Source: Hathewaya histolytica (GTDB lineage Bacteria > Bacillota > Clostridia > Clostridiales > Clostridiaceae). From it: a stretch of 64,000 nt of DNA. Positions 54,753 to 64,000 of this stretch are shown here, piece after piece. Every line of letters starts with the position of its first letter. The stretch's first letter is position 1. The position numbers and the translations under genes were made by a program. Below the pieces are notes generated by a model. The model had not been told where the DNA came from, did no database searches, and saw nothing but the letters and a program-made list of their open reading frames with translations. The DNA is taken from contig NZ_LR590481.1 of the NCBI RefSeq assembly GCF_901482605.1, positions 2,356,001 through 2,420,000 of the forward strand, read 5' to 3'.

Positions 54753-55553
54753 CTATATAAATCTTGTACTTATAACAAAAACTAAGTATATAGAAAATAT
54801 TATAATAGATAAGTAATCTCTTCTATCATACTTCAATACATTCATTCTCGTTCTTCCTTCGCCACCTCTATAGCATCTAGCTTCCATCGCAATTCCTAAT
54901 TCATCTGCTCTTTTAAAGGAGTTCACAAATAAGGGTACCAGTATAGGAAGTAGACTCTTCGCTCTTTTAATTATTCCTCCTGTGGAAAAGTCCGCACCTC
55001 TAGACATCTGTGCTTTCATAATCTTGTCAGTTTCCTCTATAAGAGTTGGTATAAACCTTAATGCTATAGTCATCATCATAGCAAGTTCATGTGCTGGAAA
55101 CTTATACTTTTTAAGCGGAGTAAATAAGCTTTCAAGTCCATCTGTAAGTTGTATAGGAGAAGTAGTAAGAGTTAAAAGTGATGTACCTATTATAAGGAAT
55201 ATAAGTCTTATAATCATAAAAGATGCTACCCTTACCCCCTCACTATATATGGTTAGGAATCCCCATTTAAATAAAAGTTCTCCCCTGCTAGTCATAAATA
55301 TATTTAAAATAGCTGTAAATACTAAGAGTATAAATATAGGTTTTAAACCTTTATAAATATATCTTAACTTAATTTTTGATATATATATGACAATTCCTAT
55401 GAATGCAAATACAAATATATAGCTATAAAATTTATTAATTAGAAACAGATGAGCAATAAATAGCAAAGAGGCTATTATCTTAAATCTAGGATCAAGTTTA
55501 TGTATAAAAGAATCTCCTGGTATATATTGTCCTAACGTTATATCTTTTATCAT
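54753..55553 (-). CDS. ecfT: ECF transporter transmembrane protein EcfT
   Basis: The shared membrane coupling subunit of energy-coupling-factor vitamin importers. The 266 residues have about five membrane segments and the cytoplasmic coupling helices with the two motifs MSRGADF and MEARCYRGG that dock onto the ATPases. The N-terminal PGDSFIHKLDPRFKII is also typical. The ATG at 55553 has only a weak ribosome site and lies 23 bases after ecfA2, so translational coupling is likely. No substrate-binding S component is in the window, as expected for a group II shared module. Confidence 0.94.
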   Translation of the reverse strand: MIKDITLGQYIPGDSFIHKLDPRFKIIASLLFIAHLFLINKFYSYIFVFAFIGIVIYISKIKLRYIYKGLKPIFILLVFTAILNIFMTSRGELLFKWGFLTIYSEGVRVASFMIIRLIFLIIGTSLLTLTTSPIQLTDGLESLFTPLKKYKFPAHELAMMMTIALRFIPTLIEETDKIMKAQMSRGADFSTGGIIKRAKSLLPILVPLFVNSFKRADELGIAMEARCYRGGEGRTRMNVLKYDRRDYLSIIIFSIYLVFVISTRFI

Positions 55554-55576
55554 TTATTCTAAAAGCAAGTTCAAAC

Positions 55577-56449
55577 TTACTTTTTGTCCCTCCTCACTTT
55601 CAAATCTAGAATCCCAACCAACTCTTCTTTAAGTTCATCCACAGTATAAATATTATCTTTTATATTAAAACCTTTTTTATTCAATTCATTTATAAGTGAA
55701 GTAACTGTAGGCACCGTAAGTCCAATTTTTTGCAGTAAATCCACCTCTTTAAAAATTTCTTCCTTAGTACCCTTTAAAACACATTTCCCCTCTGACATTA
55801 CAATTATACTATTTGCAAATTTAGATACGTCATCCATACTATGAGATACTAAAATTATTGTAATATTGTACTTTTGATTTAAATCTCTTATGGTATTTAG
55901 TATATCATTTCTTCCCTTAGGGTCTAATCCAGCAGTAGGTTCATCCAGTATAAGTACTTTAGGTTTCATAGCAAGTATTCCTGCTATAGCAACTCTTCTC
56001 TTTTGTCCTCCACTAAGATTAAAGGGAGATTTATCTTTATAAACTTGATAATTAAGGCCAACCATATTCATGGAAAGTTTAACTCTTTCTCTTATTTCCT
56101 CTATATCTATACCTAAATTAGTAGGCCCATACGCAATATCCTTCTCTATAGTCTCCTCAAATAATTGATATTCTGGATATTGAAAAACAATTCCAACTTC
56201 CTTTCTTATATCTGCTAAATTACTTTTTTTGTCAAATATATCCACGTTATTTAGGTAAACTGTCCCTAATGATGGTTTTAAAAGCCCATTTAACATTTGT
56301 ATTAACGTAGACTTTCCTGAACCAGTATGTCCAATTATTGCTACAAAATCGCCTTCATCAATTCCTAAACTTACGTTATCTAAAGCCTTTTTTTCAAAGG
56401 GTGTTCCTTGCATATAAATGTAGGATAAATCCTTTACCTCAATGAACAT
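55577..56449 (-). CDS. ecfA2: ECF transporter ATPase EcfA2
   Basis: One of the two ATPases powering the shared ECF vitamin importer. The 290 residues have Walker [10 protein letters not shown], the Q-loop [16 protein letters not shown] (typical of EcfA2), signature [11 protein letters not shown], Walker [14 protein letters not shown] and the switch His in [10 protein letters not shown]-terminal extension of ~50 residues contains [10 protein letters not shown]. The ATG at 56449 lies inside the end of ecfA1, a 16-base overlap, so the pair is translationally coupled. Confidence 0.95.
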   Translation of the reverse strand: MFIEVKDLSYIYMQGTPFEKKALDNVSLGIDEGDFVAIIGHTGSGKSTLIQMLNGLLKPSLGTVYLNNVDIFDKKSNLADIRKEVGIVFQYPEYQLFEETIEKDIAYGPTNLGIDIEEIRERVKLSMNMVGLNYQVYKDKSPFNLSGGQKRRVAIAGILAMKPKVLILDEPTAGLDPKGRNDILNTIRDLNQKYNITIILVSHSMDDVSKFANSIIVMSEGKCVLKGTKEEIFKEVDLLQKIGLTVPTVTSLINELNKKGFNIKDNIYTVDELKEELVGILDLKVRRDKK

Positions 56450-57282
56450 AATGCATCCACCATTTCCTCTATACTTATTATATCTTCTTCTATGTTAACT
56501 CCAAATTTTTTAAGCTCATAAGCTAATTCAGTCACTTCTGGAACATCTAGACCAAAACTTTTTATTGTAGGTACATTTGAAAATACCTTCCTTGGTATAC
56601 CTTCCATACACACCTTTCCAGAATTAAGTATGATCACTCTATCTGCATTAATTACCTCCTCCATATGGTGGGTAATTAATATAATAGTCTTATTAAAGTT
56701 TTTGTTAAGCTTAAATGCAGTATTTATAACTTCACGTCTTCCCATTGGATCTAACATAGCTGTAGATTCATCAAATATTATACATTCAGTATCCATTGCT
56801 AAAACCCCAGATATAGCAACCCTCTGCTTTTGGCCACCTGATAATAGGTTTGGAGAATGCTTTTTATACTCATTCATACCAACGATTTTAAGCGATTCAT
56901 CAACTCTCTTTTTTATTTCTTCAGGAGGAACTCCTAGATTTTCAGGTCCGAAAGCTACATCTTCTTCTACTAAAGTAGCCACAATTTGATTATCCGGATT
57001 TTGAAAAACCATTCCAACTTTTTTTCTTATATCCCAAACATTTTCACTATCTTTTGTATCCATACCGTATACAGTCAATTTTCCATGCTTAGGTGTTAAT
57101 AATCCATTTAACAATTTCGCTAAAGTAGATTTTCCTGATCCATTATGTCCTAAAATGGCCACAAATTCACCTTCATGTATATCTAAGTTAACACCATCTA
57201 AAGCCTTTATTTCTCTTCCCTCTTCATCAATATAACTATATGTTAAGTCTTCACATCTTATAATGATATCTAATTTTTCCAT
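56434..57282 (-). CDS. ecfA1: ECF transporter ATPase EcfA1
   Basis: The first of the two ATPases of the ECF module, 282 residues. Walker [11 protein letters not shown]-loop [23 protein letters not shown] (the EcfA1 form), signature [11 protein letters not shown], Walker [14 protein letters not shown] and switch His LITHHMEEV are all present, with a conserved C-terminal [12 protein letters not shown]. An in-frame ATG lies at 57288, but the ATG at 57282 has better spacing from AGGA. It is the first gene after the ribosomal-operon terminator, so it should begin a new transcript. Confidence 0.95.
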   Translation of the reverse strand: MEKLDIIIRCEDLTYSYIDEEGREIKALDGVNLDIHEGEFVAILGHNGSGKSTLAKLLNGLLTPKHGKLTVYGMDTKDSENVWDIRKKVGMVFQNPDNQIVATLVEEDVAFGPENLGVPPEEIKKRVDESLKIVGMNEYKKHSPNLLSGGQKQRVAISGVLAMDTECIIFDESTAMLDPMGRREVINTAFKLNKNFNKTIILITHHMEEVINADRVIILNSGKVCMEGIPRKVFSNVPTIKSFGLDVPEVTELAYELKKFGVNIEEDIISIEEMVDALCSLR

Positions 57283-57329
57283 ATACATTCCTACTTTGCA
57301 ATTAAAATTGTATTTAAATCTTTAGATTA

Positions 57330-57367
57330 TATTAAAATGGGGACTAAGCATAATTCACTTAATCCCC
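57330..57367 (-). terminator. Terminator of the ribosomal (alpha) operon after rplQ
   Basis: GGGGA-c-TAAG (57339-57348) pairs with CTTA-a-TCCCC (57358-57367). ATTTTAATATAAT follows on the minus strand. Confidence 0.75.
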
Positions 57368-57377
57368 TATACACAAG

Positions 57378-57719
57378 CTAAACTAATTCTAAAACAACTA
57401 CCTCTGCAGCGTCCCCTCTTCTTGGACCTACTTTGTAGATTCTTGTATATCCACCGTTTCTTTCAGCATACTTTGGAGCTATATTTGTAAATAAATTCTC
57501 AACTACTTCTTTCTCAGTTACGAAAGCAAGTACTTGTCTTCTTGAATGAAGATCTCCTCTTTTAGCAAGTGTTATCATTTTTTCAGCTAATCTCTTAGTT
57601 TCTTTAGCTCTTGTTTCAGTTGTCTCGATTTTACCGTGCTTTAAGAAACTAGTTACTAAGTTTCTTAACATTGCTCTTCTTTGATCTGTAGGACGTCCTA
57701 ACTTGCGTTGTACTGCCAT
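57378..57719 (-). CDS. rplQ: 50S ribosomal protein L17 (bL17)
   Basis: A large-subunit protein near the exit tunnel. It is 113 residues, with [33 protein letters not shown] at the N-terminus and the C-terminal [24 protein letters not shown]. The ATG at 57719 lies 12 bases after the rpoA stop, with GGAGGG in between. It is the last gene of the long ribosomal transcript, before the terminator at 57.3 kb. Confidence 0.98.
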   Translation of the reverse strand: MAVQRKLGRPTDQRRAMLRNLVTSFLKHGKIETTETRAKETKRLAEKMITLAKRGDLHSRRQVLAFVTEKEVVENLFTNIAPKYAERNGGYTRIYKVGPRRGDAAEVVVLELV

Positions 57720-57731
57720 AGCTCTCCCTCC

Positions 57732-58679
57732 TTATTCTTCACTTTTTTTCAAGCCTAAGTTTAACTCTTTTAATTTATGTTGAACTTCTTCTAAAGATTT
57801 CTTTCCAAGGTTTCTAACTTTCATCATGTCTTCCATGCTTCTTTCAGTTAACTCCTGAACAGTGTTAATTCCTGCCCTTTTTAGGCAATTATAACTTCTT
57901 ACAGAAAGATCAAGTTCTTCAATAGTCATTTCAAGAACCTTTTCTTTTTTGTCTTCTTCTTTTTCAACCATTATCTCAACATCATCAGCATGATCCGTTA
58001 ATGTCATAAATAGTTTGAAATGTTCAATAAGAATCTTAGCAGATAAACTTATAGCTTCTTCAGGTTTTATTGTTCCGTTAGTCCAAACTTCTAAAGTTAA
58101 TTTATCGTAATCAGTAATCTGACCTACTCTAGTATTTTCAACTATATAATTAACCCTTTTAACTGGTGTATATATGGAATCAATAGGAATAACGGCTATT
58201 GGAAGATCATCTGATTTGTTTTTAGATTGAGAAACATATCCTCTCCCTTTATTTACGTTGATTTCCATATATAGTTTTGAATCACTATCTAATGTAGCAA
58301 TATGTAAATCTTTATTTATAATTTCTACATTGCCACCAGTTTTAATATCTCCAGCTTTAACTTCTCCTGGTCCTTGTGCATCAATATACACAGTGGTTGA
58401 TCCTTCTCCGTGCATTTTTATAGCTAACTCTTTTATGTTAAGTATTAATTCTGCAACATCCTCTTTAACACCTTTTACAGTAGAGAATTCATGTAATACT
58501 CCATCTATTTTAATACAGTTAGCAGCTGCTCCTGGTAATGATGAAAGAAGTATTCTTCTTAAGGAATTACCTAAAGTAATACCATAACCTCTCTCTAATG
58601 GTTCAATAACAAATTTACCGTATGAACCATCTTCACTTGTTTCAACACACTCAATTTTTGGCTTTTCTATTTCTAACAA
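57732..58679 (-). CDS. rpoA: DNA-directed RNA polymerase subunit alpha
   Basis: The assembly platform and regulator-contact subunit of RNA polymerase, 315 residues. The N-terminal domain (~1-230) has [20 protein letters not shown] and the YTPVKRVNY segment. The C-terminal domain (~245-315) carries the HhH-like promoter UP-element binding region [25 protein letters not shown] and [12 protein letters not shown]. It starts at TTG 58679, 8 bases after GGAGGG. Its position between rpsD and rplQ is conserved across bacteria. Confidence 0.98.
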   Translation of the reverse strand: MLEIEKPKIECVETSEDGSYGKFVIEPLERGYGITLGNSLRRILLSSLPGAAANCIKIDGVLHEFSTVKGVKEDVAELILNIKELAIKMHGEGSTTVYIDAQGPGEVKAGDIKTGGNVEIINKDLHIATLDSDSKLYMEINVNKGRGYVSQSKNKSDDLPIAVIPIDSIYTPVKRVNYIVENTRVGQITDYDKLTLEVWTNGTIKPEEAISLSAKILIEHFKLFMTLTDHADDVEIMVEKEEDKKEKVLEMTIEELDLSVRSYNCLKRAGINTVQELTERSMEDMMKVRNLGKKSLEEVQHKLKELNLGLKKSEE

Positions 58680-58746
58680 CTATATAACCCTCCTTCGTTT
58701 AGGAACTTAAACCTCATCTGAGGGCAACTGATTTTAAATTAAATTA

Positions 58747-59367
58747 TTATTTGCTGTATAACTCAACGATTAATGTTTCGTTAACAGGAATATCTATTTC
58801 TTCTCTAGTTGGTAATGAAACTATCTTTGCTTCAAAGTTTTCATGATTAGCTTCAATCCAGCTTGGAAGAGTTTTTGGGTTCTCATTGAAAGTCTTAAAT
58901 GTTTCAGTTGCTCTACTCTTTTCACAAACTGAAACTACATCATTAACTGATACGCTGAATGATGGAATATCAACTTTCTCTCCATTTACTAAGAAATGTC
59001 CATGAGTTACTAATTGTCTAGCTTCATTTCTTGAACTACCGTATCCTAATTTATAAACAACATTGTCTAATCTTGTTTCTAAAAGTACTAATAAGTTTTC
59101 ACCAGTTATTCCTCTTAACTTATCAGCCTTTACATAATATCTTCTAAATTGTTTTTCAAGTACACCGTATATTCTCTTAGCCTTTTGCTTTTCTCTTAAT
59201 TGTAGACCATAGTTAGATAATTTCTTTCTACTTTGGCCATGTTGTCCTGGTGCATAACCTCTTCTTGCAACAGAACATTTATCTGAATAACATCTATCAC
59301 CTTTAAGGAATAACTTCATTCCTTCTCTTCTACATAGTCTACAAACAGCACCTGTATATCTTGCCAT
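58747..59367 (-). CDS. rpsD: 30S ribosomal protein S4 (uS4), zinc-binding type
   Basis: A primary 16S rRNA binding protein that nucleates small-subunit assembly. The 206 residues have an N-terminal zinc motif with four cysteines ([23 protein letters not shown]), so this is the C+ zinc-dependent form. The S4 RNA-binding domain follows ([31 protein letters not shown]). The ATG at 59367 follows GGAGGTG. It lies between rpsK and rpoA, with a 67-base gap to rpoA. Confidence 0.98.
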   Translation of the reverse strand: MARYTGAVCRLCRREGMKLFLKGDRCYSDKCSVARRGYAPGQHGQSRKKLSNYGLQLREKQKAKRIYGVLEKQFRRYYVKADKLRGITGENLLVLLETRLDNVVYKLGYGSSRNEARQLVTHGHFLVNGEKVDIPSFSVSVNDVVSVCEKSRATETFKTFNENPKTLPSWIEANHENFEAKIVSLPTREEIDIPVNETLIVELYSK

Positions 59368-59396
59368 GAAAAATTACACCTCCTACATCAATAATA

Positions 59397-59792
59397 CTAG
59401 ACTCTTCTTCTCTTTGGTGGTCTACAACCGTTATGTGGTATTGGAGTTACGTCTTTAATTAAAGTAATCTCAAGTCCAGCCGCTTGTAAAGATCTTATTG
59501 CTGCTTCTCTACCTGATCCTGGTCCTTTAACGTAAACTTCTATACTCTTTAATCCGTGTTCCATTGCTACTCCTGCAGCAGTTTCAGCAGCCATTTGCGC
59601 AGCATATGGAGTTCCTTTTCTTGAACCTTTAAATCCTAATCCACCAGCACTAGCCCATGATAAGCAGTTACCTGCACGGTCAGTTAATGTAACCATTGAG
59701 TTGTTAAATGTTGATTTGATATGCGCACAACCATGCTCTATATTTTTTTTCTCTCTTCTTCTTCTTGATTTTTTAACTTTCTTTGGTGCCAC
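59397..59792 (-). CDS. rpsK: 30S ribosomal protein S11 (uS11)
   Basis: A platform protein of the small subunit that lines the mRNA exit. It is 131 residues, with [52 protein letters not shown] and the C-terminal [15 protein letters not shown]. The start is a GTG at 59792 (MAPKKVKKS), 6 bases after GGAGGG, because an in-frame ATG two codons earlier abuts the ribosome site and would give an atypical MIVAPKK N-terminus. Confidence 0.97.
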   Translation of the reverse strand: MAPKKVKKSRRRREKKNIEHGCAHIKSTFNNSMVTLTDRAGNCLSWASAGGLGFKGSRKGTPYAAQMAAETAAGVAMEHGLKSIEVYVKGPGSGREAAIRSLQAAGLEITLIKDVTPIPHNGCRPPKRRRV

Positions 59793-59811
59793 GATCATCC
59801 CTCCTATCTAA

Positions 59812-60180
59812 TTATTTCTTTTTATTTGCGATAGTCTTCTTAGGACCTTTTCTTGTTCTTGCATTAGTCTTAGTTTTTTGACCTCTAACTGGAAGTCCTT
59901 TTCTATGTCTGATTCCTCTGTAACAACCAATTTCGTTTAATCTCTTTATATCTAAAGCAATTTTTCTTCTTAAGTCACCTTCAATTGTAAAATGCTTATT
60001 GATATAATCTCTTAAAGCCGCTACTTCATCTTCAGATAAATCTTTTATTCTTATATCAGCGTTAACGCCTGTTTCTTTTAAAATCTTTTGAGAAGTTGGT
60101 AATCCAATTCCAAATATATAAGTTAGACCGATTTCAACCCTTTTCTCTCTTGGTAGGTCAACACCTGCTATTCTTGCCAT
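59812..60180 (-). CDS. rpsM: 30S ribosomal protein S13 (uS13)
   Basis: A small-subunit head protein contacting tRNA and the large subunit. It is 122 residues, with [26 protein letters not shown], the HhH-like central region, [26 protein letters not shown] and the basic tail. The ATG at 60180 follows AGGAGGTG. A ~190-base gap with its own promoter and a palindrome separates it from rpmJ, much longer than the other gaps in this operon. Confidence 0.98.
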   Translation of the reverse strand: MARIAGVDLPREKRVEIGLTYIFGIGLPTSQKILKETGVNADIRIKDLSEDEVAALRDYINKHFTIEGDLRRKIALDIKRLNEIGCYRGIRHRKGLPVRGQKTKTNARTRKGPKKTIANKKK

Positions 60181-60268
60181 ATGTTATTTACACCTCCTAG
60201 GTATTTAATAAAATATTTAATTAGTGTGTAATTTAAAACTTTGTGTGTCTATATATAAAACACTAGGA

Positions 60269-60292
60269 TAATAGAGTAAATTTACTCTATTA
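60269..60292. repeat. Perfect 24-bp palindrome ahead of rpsM
   Basis: TAATAGAGTAAA (60269-60280) is followed immediately by its exact reverse complement (60281-60292). In RNA it forms a long stem with almost no loop and has no U-tract, so it is not a typical terminator. It lies in the 5' leader expected from the promoter at 60.33 kb. Confidence 0.7.
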
Positions 60293-60324
60293 GCAGCCGC
60301 TCCTAAAGTATTTTTAACCTTTAT

Positions 60325-60353
60325 ATTATAACAAACTACATGTTATTTTAAAA
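60325..60353 (-). promoter_or_regulatory. Putative internal promoter for rpsM-rplQ
   Basis: On the minus strand, a perfect TATAAT (60330-60325) is preceded by TGT, making an extended -10; the -35 is poor (TTTTAA, 60353-60348). It would give a ~140-base leader containing the palindrome. Confidence 0.5.
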
Positions 60354-60373
60354 ACTTTTATTTAAACAAGATT

Positions 60374-60490
<117 letters not shown>

Positions 60491-60503
60491 TTAACCCTCC
60501 TTA

Positions 60504-60722
60504 CTATTTTTCTCTCCATACAATTCTACCACGAGTCAAATCATAAGGAGATAGTTCTACTTTAACTTTATCACCTGGTAATATCTTTATAAAGTTCATT
60601 CTTAGCTTCCCAGAAATATGAGCTATAATTTTATGACCACTTTCTAATTCAACCTGAAATGTTGCACTAGGTAAAGAATCGGTAACAACACCTTGCATTT
60701 CAATTACATCGTCTTTTGACAT
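60504..60722 (-). CDS. infA: Translation initiation factor IF-1
   Basis: The 72-residue S1/OB-fold factor that binds the ribosomal A site during initiation. It reads [18 protein letters not shown], then [20 protein letters not shown] and [18 protein letters not shown]. The ATG at 60722 gives the standard N-terminus; in-frame codons upstream are part of the AGGAGG region. The gene overlaps the tail of the KOW gene's ribosome-site region (the KOW stop is at 60730). Confidence 0.97.
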   Translation of the reverse strand: MSKDDVIEMQGVVTDSLPSATFQVELESGHKIIAHISGKLRMNFIKILPGDKVKVELSPYDLTRGRIVWREK

Positions 60723-60729
60723 AAGGTAA

Positions 60730-61008
60730 TCAAACCTCCTTATTGGCAATAGTATCTAAGATCTTTTTAATCTTAGAATTACTAATGTTCTTTCCATTTA
60801 GAATGGAAGCTCTTATCTCTTCCGAAAAAATTCCTGTAAAAATAAGATGCTTACATCTCTTTTTCTTAGGTTTTTCAATCTTTCTTAATCTTCCATCCAC
60901 TATATAAACATAATCATCATTTAATACATCAATGATTACATAATAATTGTCACTGTCTCTTCCTACTTTAGAGTACACAACTTGCCCTAAAGGATTATCA
61001 GTTTCCAA
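60730..61008 (-). CDS. KOW-domain RNA-binding protein (L14e-like)
   Basis: A 92-residue basic protein with an N-terminal KOW-like segment ([33 protein letters not shown]) and a positively charged middle ([14 protein letters not shown]). Proteins of this kind are encoded between map or adk and infA in many clostridia and are thought to bind rRNA or ribosomes; no precise function is established. The TTG start at 61008 follows AGAGGTGA. Confidence 0.82.
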   Translation of the reverse strand: METDNPLGQVVYSKVGRDSDNYYVIIDVLNDDYVYIVDGRLRKIEKPKKKRCKHLIFTGIFSEEIRASILNGKNISNSKIKKILDTIANKEV

Positions 61009-61182
61009 TACTTTTCACCTCTGTTATAGTAAACCTAAGAATTATTACTATTTTTCCCACAATGAGCCTAAAAATACTATTCTACATAAATATTCTCATA
61101 TTTAGAAGGTATAGAATAATCCAATAGATCGGGAGATTACCTTTTGCACTCTCCCTTACCTTTTAAGCAACATTATTAGAAT

Positions 61183-61833
61183 CTATCTTTTAGACTCTAA
61201 TACCTCACAAATTTCATTAAATACGCTATTTATTGGTTTTGTTCCATCTACAACCGCTAATTGATTTCTTTTATTATAAAAGTCAATCAATGGTTTAGTT
61301 TGATTTTCATACGTATCCAATCTTTTGTTTACAGTCGAAATTGTATCATCAGCTCTTTGGATAACCTTCTCACCACAAAGATCACATTGTGAATCTACCT
61401 TAGGTGGATTAAATTCAACATGATAGCTAGCTCCGCAAGATAGACATACTCTTCTTCCGGTCATTCTACTAACAATATCTTCTCTCGGAACATCAATTTG
61501 CAAAGCTAAATCAATTTTATTAGCTTTTTCTGATAAAGCTTTTTCTAATGCTTCAGCTTGCTTTACTGTTCTTGGAAAACCATCTAGTAAAAATCCATTT
61601 ATACAATCATCCTTAACAATTCTATCTTCTACAATACTAATCGTTAAGTCATCTGGAACCAATGCACCACTATCAATGTATCTTTTGGCTTCTATTCCAA
61701 GTGGGGTTTTTTCACTTATATTCTGTCTAAATATATCTCCAGTTGATATATGTGGTATAGAATATTTATTACTTATTGACTTAGCCTGAGTACCTTTACC
61801 AGCCCCCGGAGGACCTAATAAAATTATCTTCAA
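61183..61833 (-). CDS. adk: Adenylate kinase, zinc-binding lid
   Basis: Catalyses ATP + AMP = 2 ADP. It is 216 residues, the long-lid type, with P-loop [14 protein letters not shown]-binding [10 protein letters not shown] and LDGFPRT, and a lid with four cysteines (CLSCG ... CDLCG) that bind zinc as in other Gram-positives. A TTG at 61833 (MKIILLGPP), 9 bases after GGAG, is chosen because the in-frame ATG at 61842 touches the ribosome site. It directly follows secY. The expected map gene does not follow it. Confidence 0.97.
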   Translation of the reverse strand: MKIILLGPPGAGKGTQAKSISNKYSIPHISTGDIFRQNISEKTPLGIEAKRYIDSGALVPDDLTISIVEDRIVKDDCINGFLLDGFPRTVKQAEALEKALSEKANKIDLALQIDVPREDIVSRMTGRRVCLSCGASYHVEFNPPKVDSQCDLCGEKVIQRADDTISTVNKRLDTYENQTKPLIDFYNKRNQLAVVDGTKPINSVFNEICEVLESKR

Positions 61834-61852
61834 TGCAATCATCTCCGAACTT

Positions 61853-63130
61853 TTATTTTAAGAATCCTTCGTAATGTCTCATTACTAATTGTGATTCTAG
61901 TTGTCTCATTGTTTCAACAGCAACTCCTACTACAATAAGTAATGCAGTTCCTCCTAAAGCTATATTTTTGAAAGGTGTATACCCTTCAACCACTATTGGG
62001 AATATTGCTATTATAGCTGCAAAAATCCCTCCTAGTATAGCCATTTTATTTAGAACACCTTCAAGGTATCTAGTAGTAGGCTCACCCGGTCTAATTCCAG
62101 GAATAAACCCTGATGATTTATGCATATTCTCAGACATTTCATCTGGTTTGAATGTTATCTGAGTATAAAACATTGTGAAAAGCACTATTAATACTGTATA
62201 TAATAATGCATACTGCCATGTATTTTCTCTAAAAAAACTGTATGGGCTTGTTTTTACAAACTTAGCAAATGATGAGTTTGGCATAAGATCTGCTATAGTT
62301 ATAGGAAATCTTATAACTGACATTGCAAAGATTATAGAAATTACTGCTGAAGAACTTATATTTATTGGAATATGAGTTGATTGACCTTTAAACATTTTTC
62401 CTCCAGCTGCTTTACCAGCATACTGTACAGGTATTCTTCTTTCACTTAAGTTTACTACTATAACCATCAGTAGCATAGCAGCAAACACTATTAATAAAAG
62501 AATTACAGCTACAAATGTAGCTCCCCCTGTTTGTTTAGTCGCAAATATTCTTGATAAAGAGTTAGGAAACCTAGAAATAATATTTATAAATATTATTACT
62601 GAAATACCATTTCCTATTCCTTTAGCAGTAATCTGTTCACCTAACCATACTAGGAAAACTGATGCAGTCGTCATCGTTAAAATTATTAACAAGACATCTA
62701 ATTTCGATGGATTTAAAATTGCACCAGTTCTTCCTATAATAGCATACATACCAAAAGCCTCTAAGAATCCAAAGGCTATTGAAGAGTATTTTGTGTAATC
62801 TTGTATCTTCTTTCGTCCTTCTTGACCTTCTTTTGAAAGTTGCTCAAGTTTAGGAATAGCAACTGTTAACAGTTGTATTATGATTGAGGCATTTATGTAT
62901 GGAGTAACACCCATAGCAAAGATACTAAAGCTACTAAATGCTCCTCCTGAAATTAAATCATAAAAGTTAAATAGATTTTTAGAGTTAGCTAATGCACCAA
63001 CTTTGGCACTGTCAATTCCAGGAACAGGAATAAAATTCCCCATCCTGAAAAGGACAATCATTAGTACTGTAAATATCATTCTCTTTCTTAGTTCAGGAAC
63101 TTTCCAGGCATTACGTAGGGTAGATAGCAT
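61853..63130 (-). CDS. secY: Protein translocase subunit SecY
   Basis: The central pore of the Sec translocon, 425 residues with ten membrane segments. Conserved features include the N-terminal [19 protein letters not shown], the periplasmic plug region after [24 protein letters not shown] in TM2, and the cytoplasmic C4/C5 loops with [15 protein letters not shown] and [12 protein letters not shown]. The start at 63130 lies one base after the rplO stop, so the two are coupled. Confidence 0.98.
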   Translation of the reverse strand: MLSTLRNAWKVPELRKRMIFTVLMIVLFRMGNFIPVPGIDSAKVGALANSKNLFNFYDLISGGAFSSFSIFAMGVTPYINASIIIQLLTVAIPKLEQLSKEGQEGRKKIQDYTKYSSIAFGFLEAFGMYAIIGRTGAILNPSKLDVLLIILTMTTASVFLVWLGEQITAKGIGNGISVIIFINIISRFPNSLSRIFATKQTGGATFVAVILLLIVFAAMLLMVIVVNLSERRIPVQYAGKAAGGKMFKGQSTHIPINISSSAVISIIFAMSVIRFPITIADLMPNSSFAKFVKTSPYSFFRENTWQYALLYTVLIVLFTMFYTQITFKPDEMSENMHKSSGFIPGIRPGEPTTRYLEGVLNKMAILGGIFAAIIAIFPIVVEGYTPFKNIALGGTALLIVVGVAVETMRQLESQLVMRHYEGFLK

Positions 63131-63131
63131 C

Positions 63132-63572
63132 CTAAATCACCTCAACTTTTCCTCCAGCTTTTTCAATCTTCTCAGCTGCAGTTTTTGAGAAAGCATTCGC
63201 CTTTACTGTTAATGATTTTTCTAAGCTTCCATTTCCTAGAATCTTAACTCCATCATTAATTTTTCTTATTATTCTATTTTCTAATAATAACTCTGGAGTA
63301 ACTTCTGTTCCGTTTTCAAATACGTTAAGTTTATCTAAGTTAATACTAACTATTTCCTTTGAGAATATGTTAGTAAAACCTCTCTTAGGTAATCTTCTAT
63401 ATAAAGGTAATTGACCACCTTCAAATCCAGGTCTTACTCCACCACCTGATCTTGAGTTTTGTCCTGTTTGACCTCTACCAGCTGTTTTTCCCCAACCAGT
63501 AGCTGTTCCTCTACCTACTCTTTTCTTGTTCTTCTTTGTTCCTTCTGCTGGTCTTAGTTCATGTAATTTCAT
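63132..63572 (-). CDS. rplO: 50S ribosomal protein L15 (uL15)
   Basis: A late-assembly large-subunit protein. It is 146 residues, starting [22 protein letters not shown] with the Gly/Arg-rich N-terminal extension ([27 protein letters not shown]) and ending in the conserved globular part. The ATG at 63572 follows AGGAGGTG; the in-frame upstream ATG would add MIGGGAN, which overlaps the ribosome site. It lies between rpmD and secY in the standard spc order. Confidence 0.97.
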   Translation of the reverse strand: MKLHELRPAEGTKKNKKRVGRGTATGWGKTAGRGQTGQNSRSGGGVRPGFEGGQLPLYRRLPKRGFTNIFSKEIVSINLDKLNVFENGTEVTPELLLENRIIRKINDGVKILGNGSLEKSLTVKANAFSKTAAEKIEKAGGKVEVI

Positions 63573-63602
63573 ATTTGCACCTCCTCCTATCAAAAATATA
63601 AA

Positions 63603-63782
63603 TTAAGCTTCTTGTACCTCTAGGAGATAATTTACTTTATTTATCATTCCTCTAATTTGAGGAGTGTCATTTTGTTCTACTATATCATTTATCTTCTTTA
63701 GACCTAAAGCATTTACTGTAGCTATTTGGTCTTTTTTTCTACCAATTAAACTTCTTTTCAAAGTTATTCTTAGTTTTGCCAA
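63603..63782 (-). CDS. rpmD: 50S ribosomal protein L30 (uL30)
   Basis: A 59-residue large-subunit protein, [20 protein letters not shown] followed by [19 protein letters not shown] and [20 protein letters not shown]. The start is a TTG at 63782, 7 bases after AGGAGG. It lies between rpsE and rplO in the standard order. Confidence 0.96.
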   Translation of the reverse strand: MAKLRITLKRSLIGRKKDQIATVNALGLKKINDIVEQNDTPQIRGMINKVNYLLEVQEA

Positions 63783-63793
63783 GGGAATCCCTC

Positions 63794-64000
63794 CTATCCT
63801 AAGATCTCTTCAACAGTTTTGCCTCTTAATTCGGCAACCTGTTCAGCCGTTCTTAAATTTGATAATCCATTTATTGTAGCATTAACCATGTTTCTTGGGT
63901 TATTAGAACCTAAAGATTTAGCTCTAACGTCTTTTAATCCTGCAAGCTCAAGTACTGCTCTTGCTGGACCTCCAGCAATAACTCCTGTACCTTCTGAAGC
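63794..64000 (-). CDS. rpsE: 30S ribosomal protein S5 (uS5), C-terminal part
   Basis: Only the last 68 residues are in the window; the rest runs off the right edge. The visible part reads [20 protein letters not shown], then [25 protein letters not shown] and the tail ending EEILG, the conserved C-terminal domain of S5. The TAG stop at 63794-63796 precedes rpmD by 11 bases. Position upstream of rpmD matches the spc operon. Confidence 0.96.
   Translation of the reverse strand, partial: ASEGTGVIAGGPARAVLELAGLKDVRAKSLGSNNPRNMVNATINGLSNLRTAEQVAELRGKTVEEILG

Noticed and set aside
58258-58587. 109-codon plus-strand open frame opposite rpoA
   Set aside because: Shadow frame; the minus-strand rpoA is unmistakable and the plus frame has no ribosome site.

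Overview
The window is low-GC, AT-rich intergenic DNA with strong AGGAGG-type ribosome binding sites, many TTG/GTG starts, sporulation/germination genes (cwlD) and an intact methylaspartate route of glutamate fermentation. It fits an anaerobic, proteolytic, amino-acid-fermenting Clostridium sensu lato of the C. tetani / C. cochlearium / Hathewaya type; I cannot fix the species. Almost everything is on the minus strand, so operons read right to left.

Layout. 1-4.2 kb: 5' part of rocA (P5C dehydrogenase) and two paralogous APC amino-acid antiporters. 4.7-6.8 kb: phosphosugar mutase plus a DUF2164 protein. 6.8-12.4 kb: two-component system, a small Cys-rich protein, a CPBP membrane protease and a MATE exporter. 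12.4-18 kb: sbcCD nuclease and a nitroreductase. 18.4-20 kb: secreted thermolysin-type protease. 20.2-35.6 kb: a surface polysaccharide region with a nonulosonic (sialic-like) acid branch, carrying the traces of a tandem duplication. 35.7-39.4 kb: three small related proteins, a HAD nucleotidase and a membrane-spanning MutS-family ATPase. 39.5-49.8 kb: glutamate mutase, methylaspartase, mesaconase and citramalate lyase, with a GntR regulator. 50-52.6 kb: cwlD and a Na/Pi cotransporter. 52.9-64 kb: rpsI, rplM, truA, ECF transporter module, then the alpha/spc ribosomal operon (rplQ to rpsE).

How it works together. The secreted protease releases amino acids, the antiporters and RocA can feed arginine/ornithine/proline carbon to glutamate, and glmS-glmL-glmE-mal-fumA-fumB-citD-citE-citF convert glutamate to acetate and pyruvate in pathway order. 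A GntR gene immediately upstream has a consensus promoter followed by a perfect 14-bp palindrome, so it is probably autoregulated.

The most unusual structure is the polysaccharide region. Comparing the sequence with itself shows two copies of a unit (leader - wzz - [phosphatase - kinase] - sugar transferase - ... - vanZ). Copy 1 keeps wzz, phosphatase, kinase and vanZ but has a broken sugar transferase. Copy 2 keeps the sugar transferase and the glycan genes but retains only about a dozen codons of wzz and a shrunken vanZ. The two halves together make one complete locus. Other points worth attention are a NeuA-PseG fusion next to a GT52 sialyltransferase-like gene, the absence of map between adk and the KOW gene, a 24-bp palindrome ahead of rpsM, and a three-member family of small unknown proteins.
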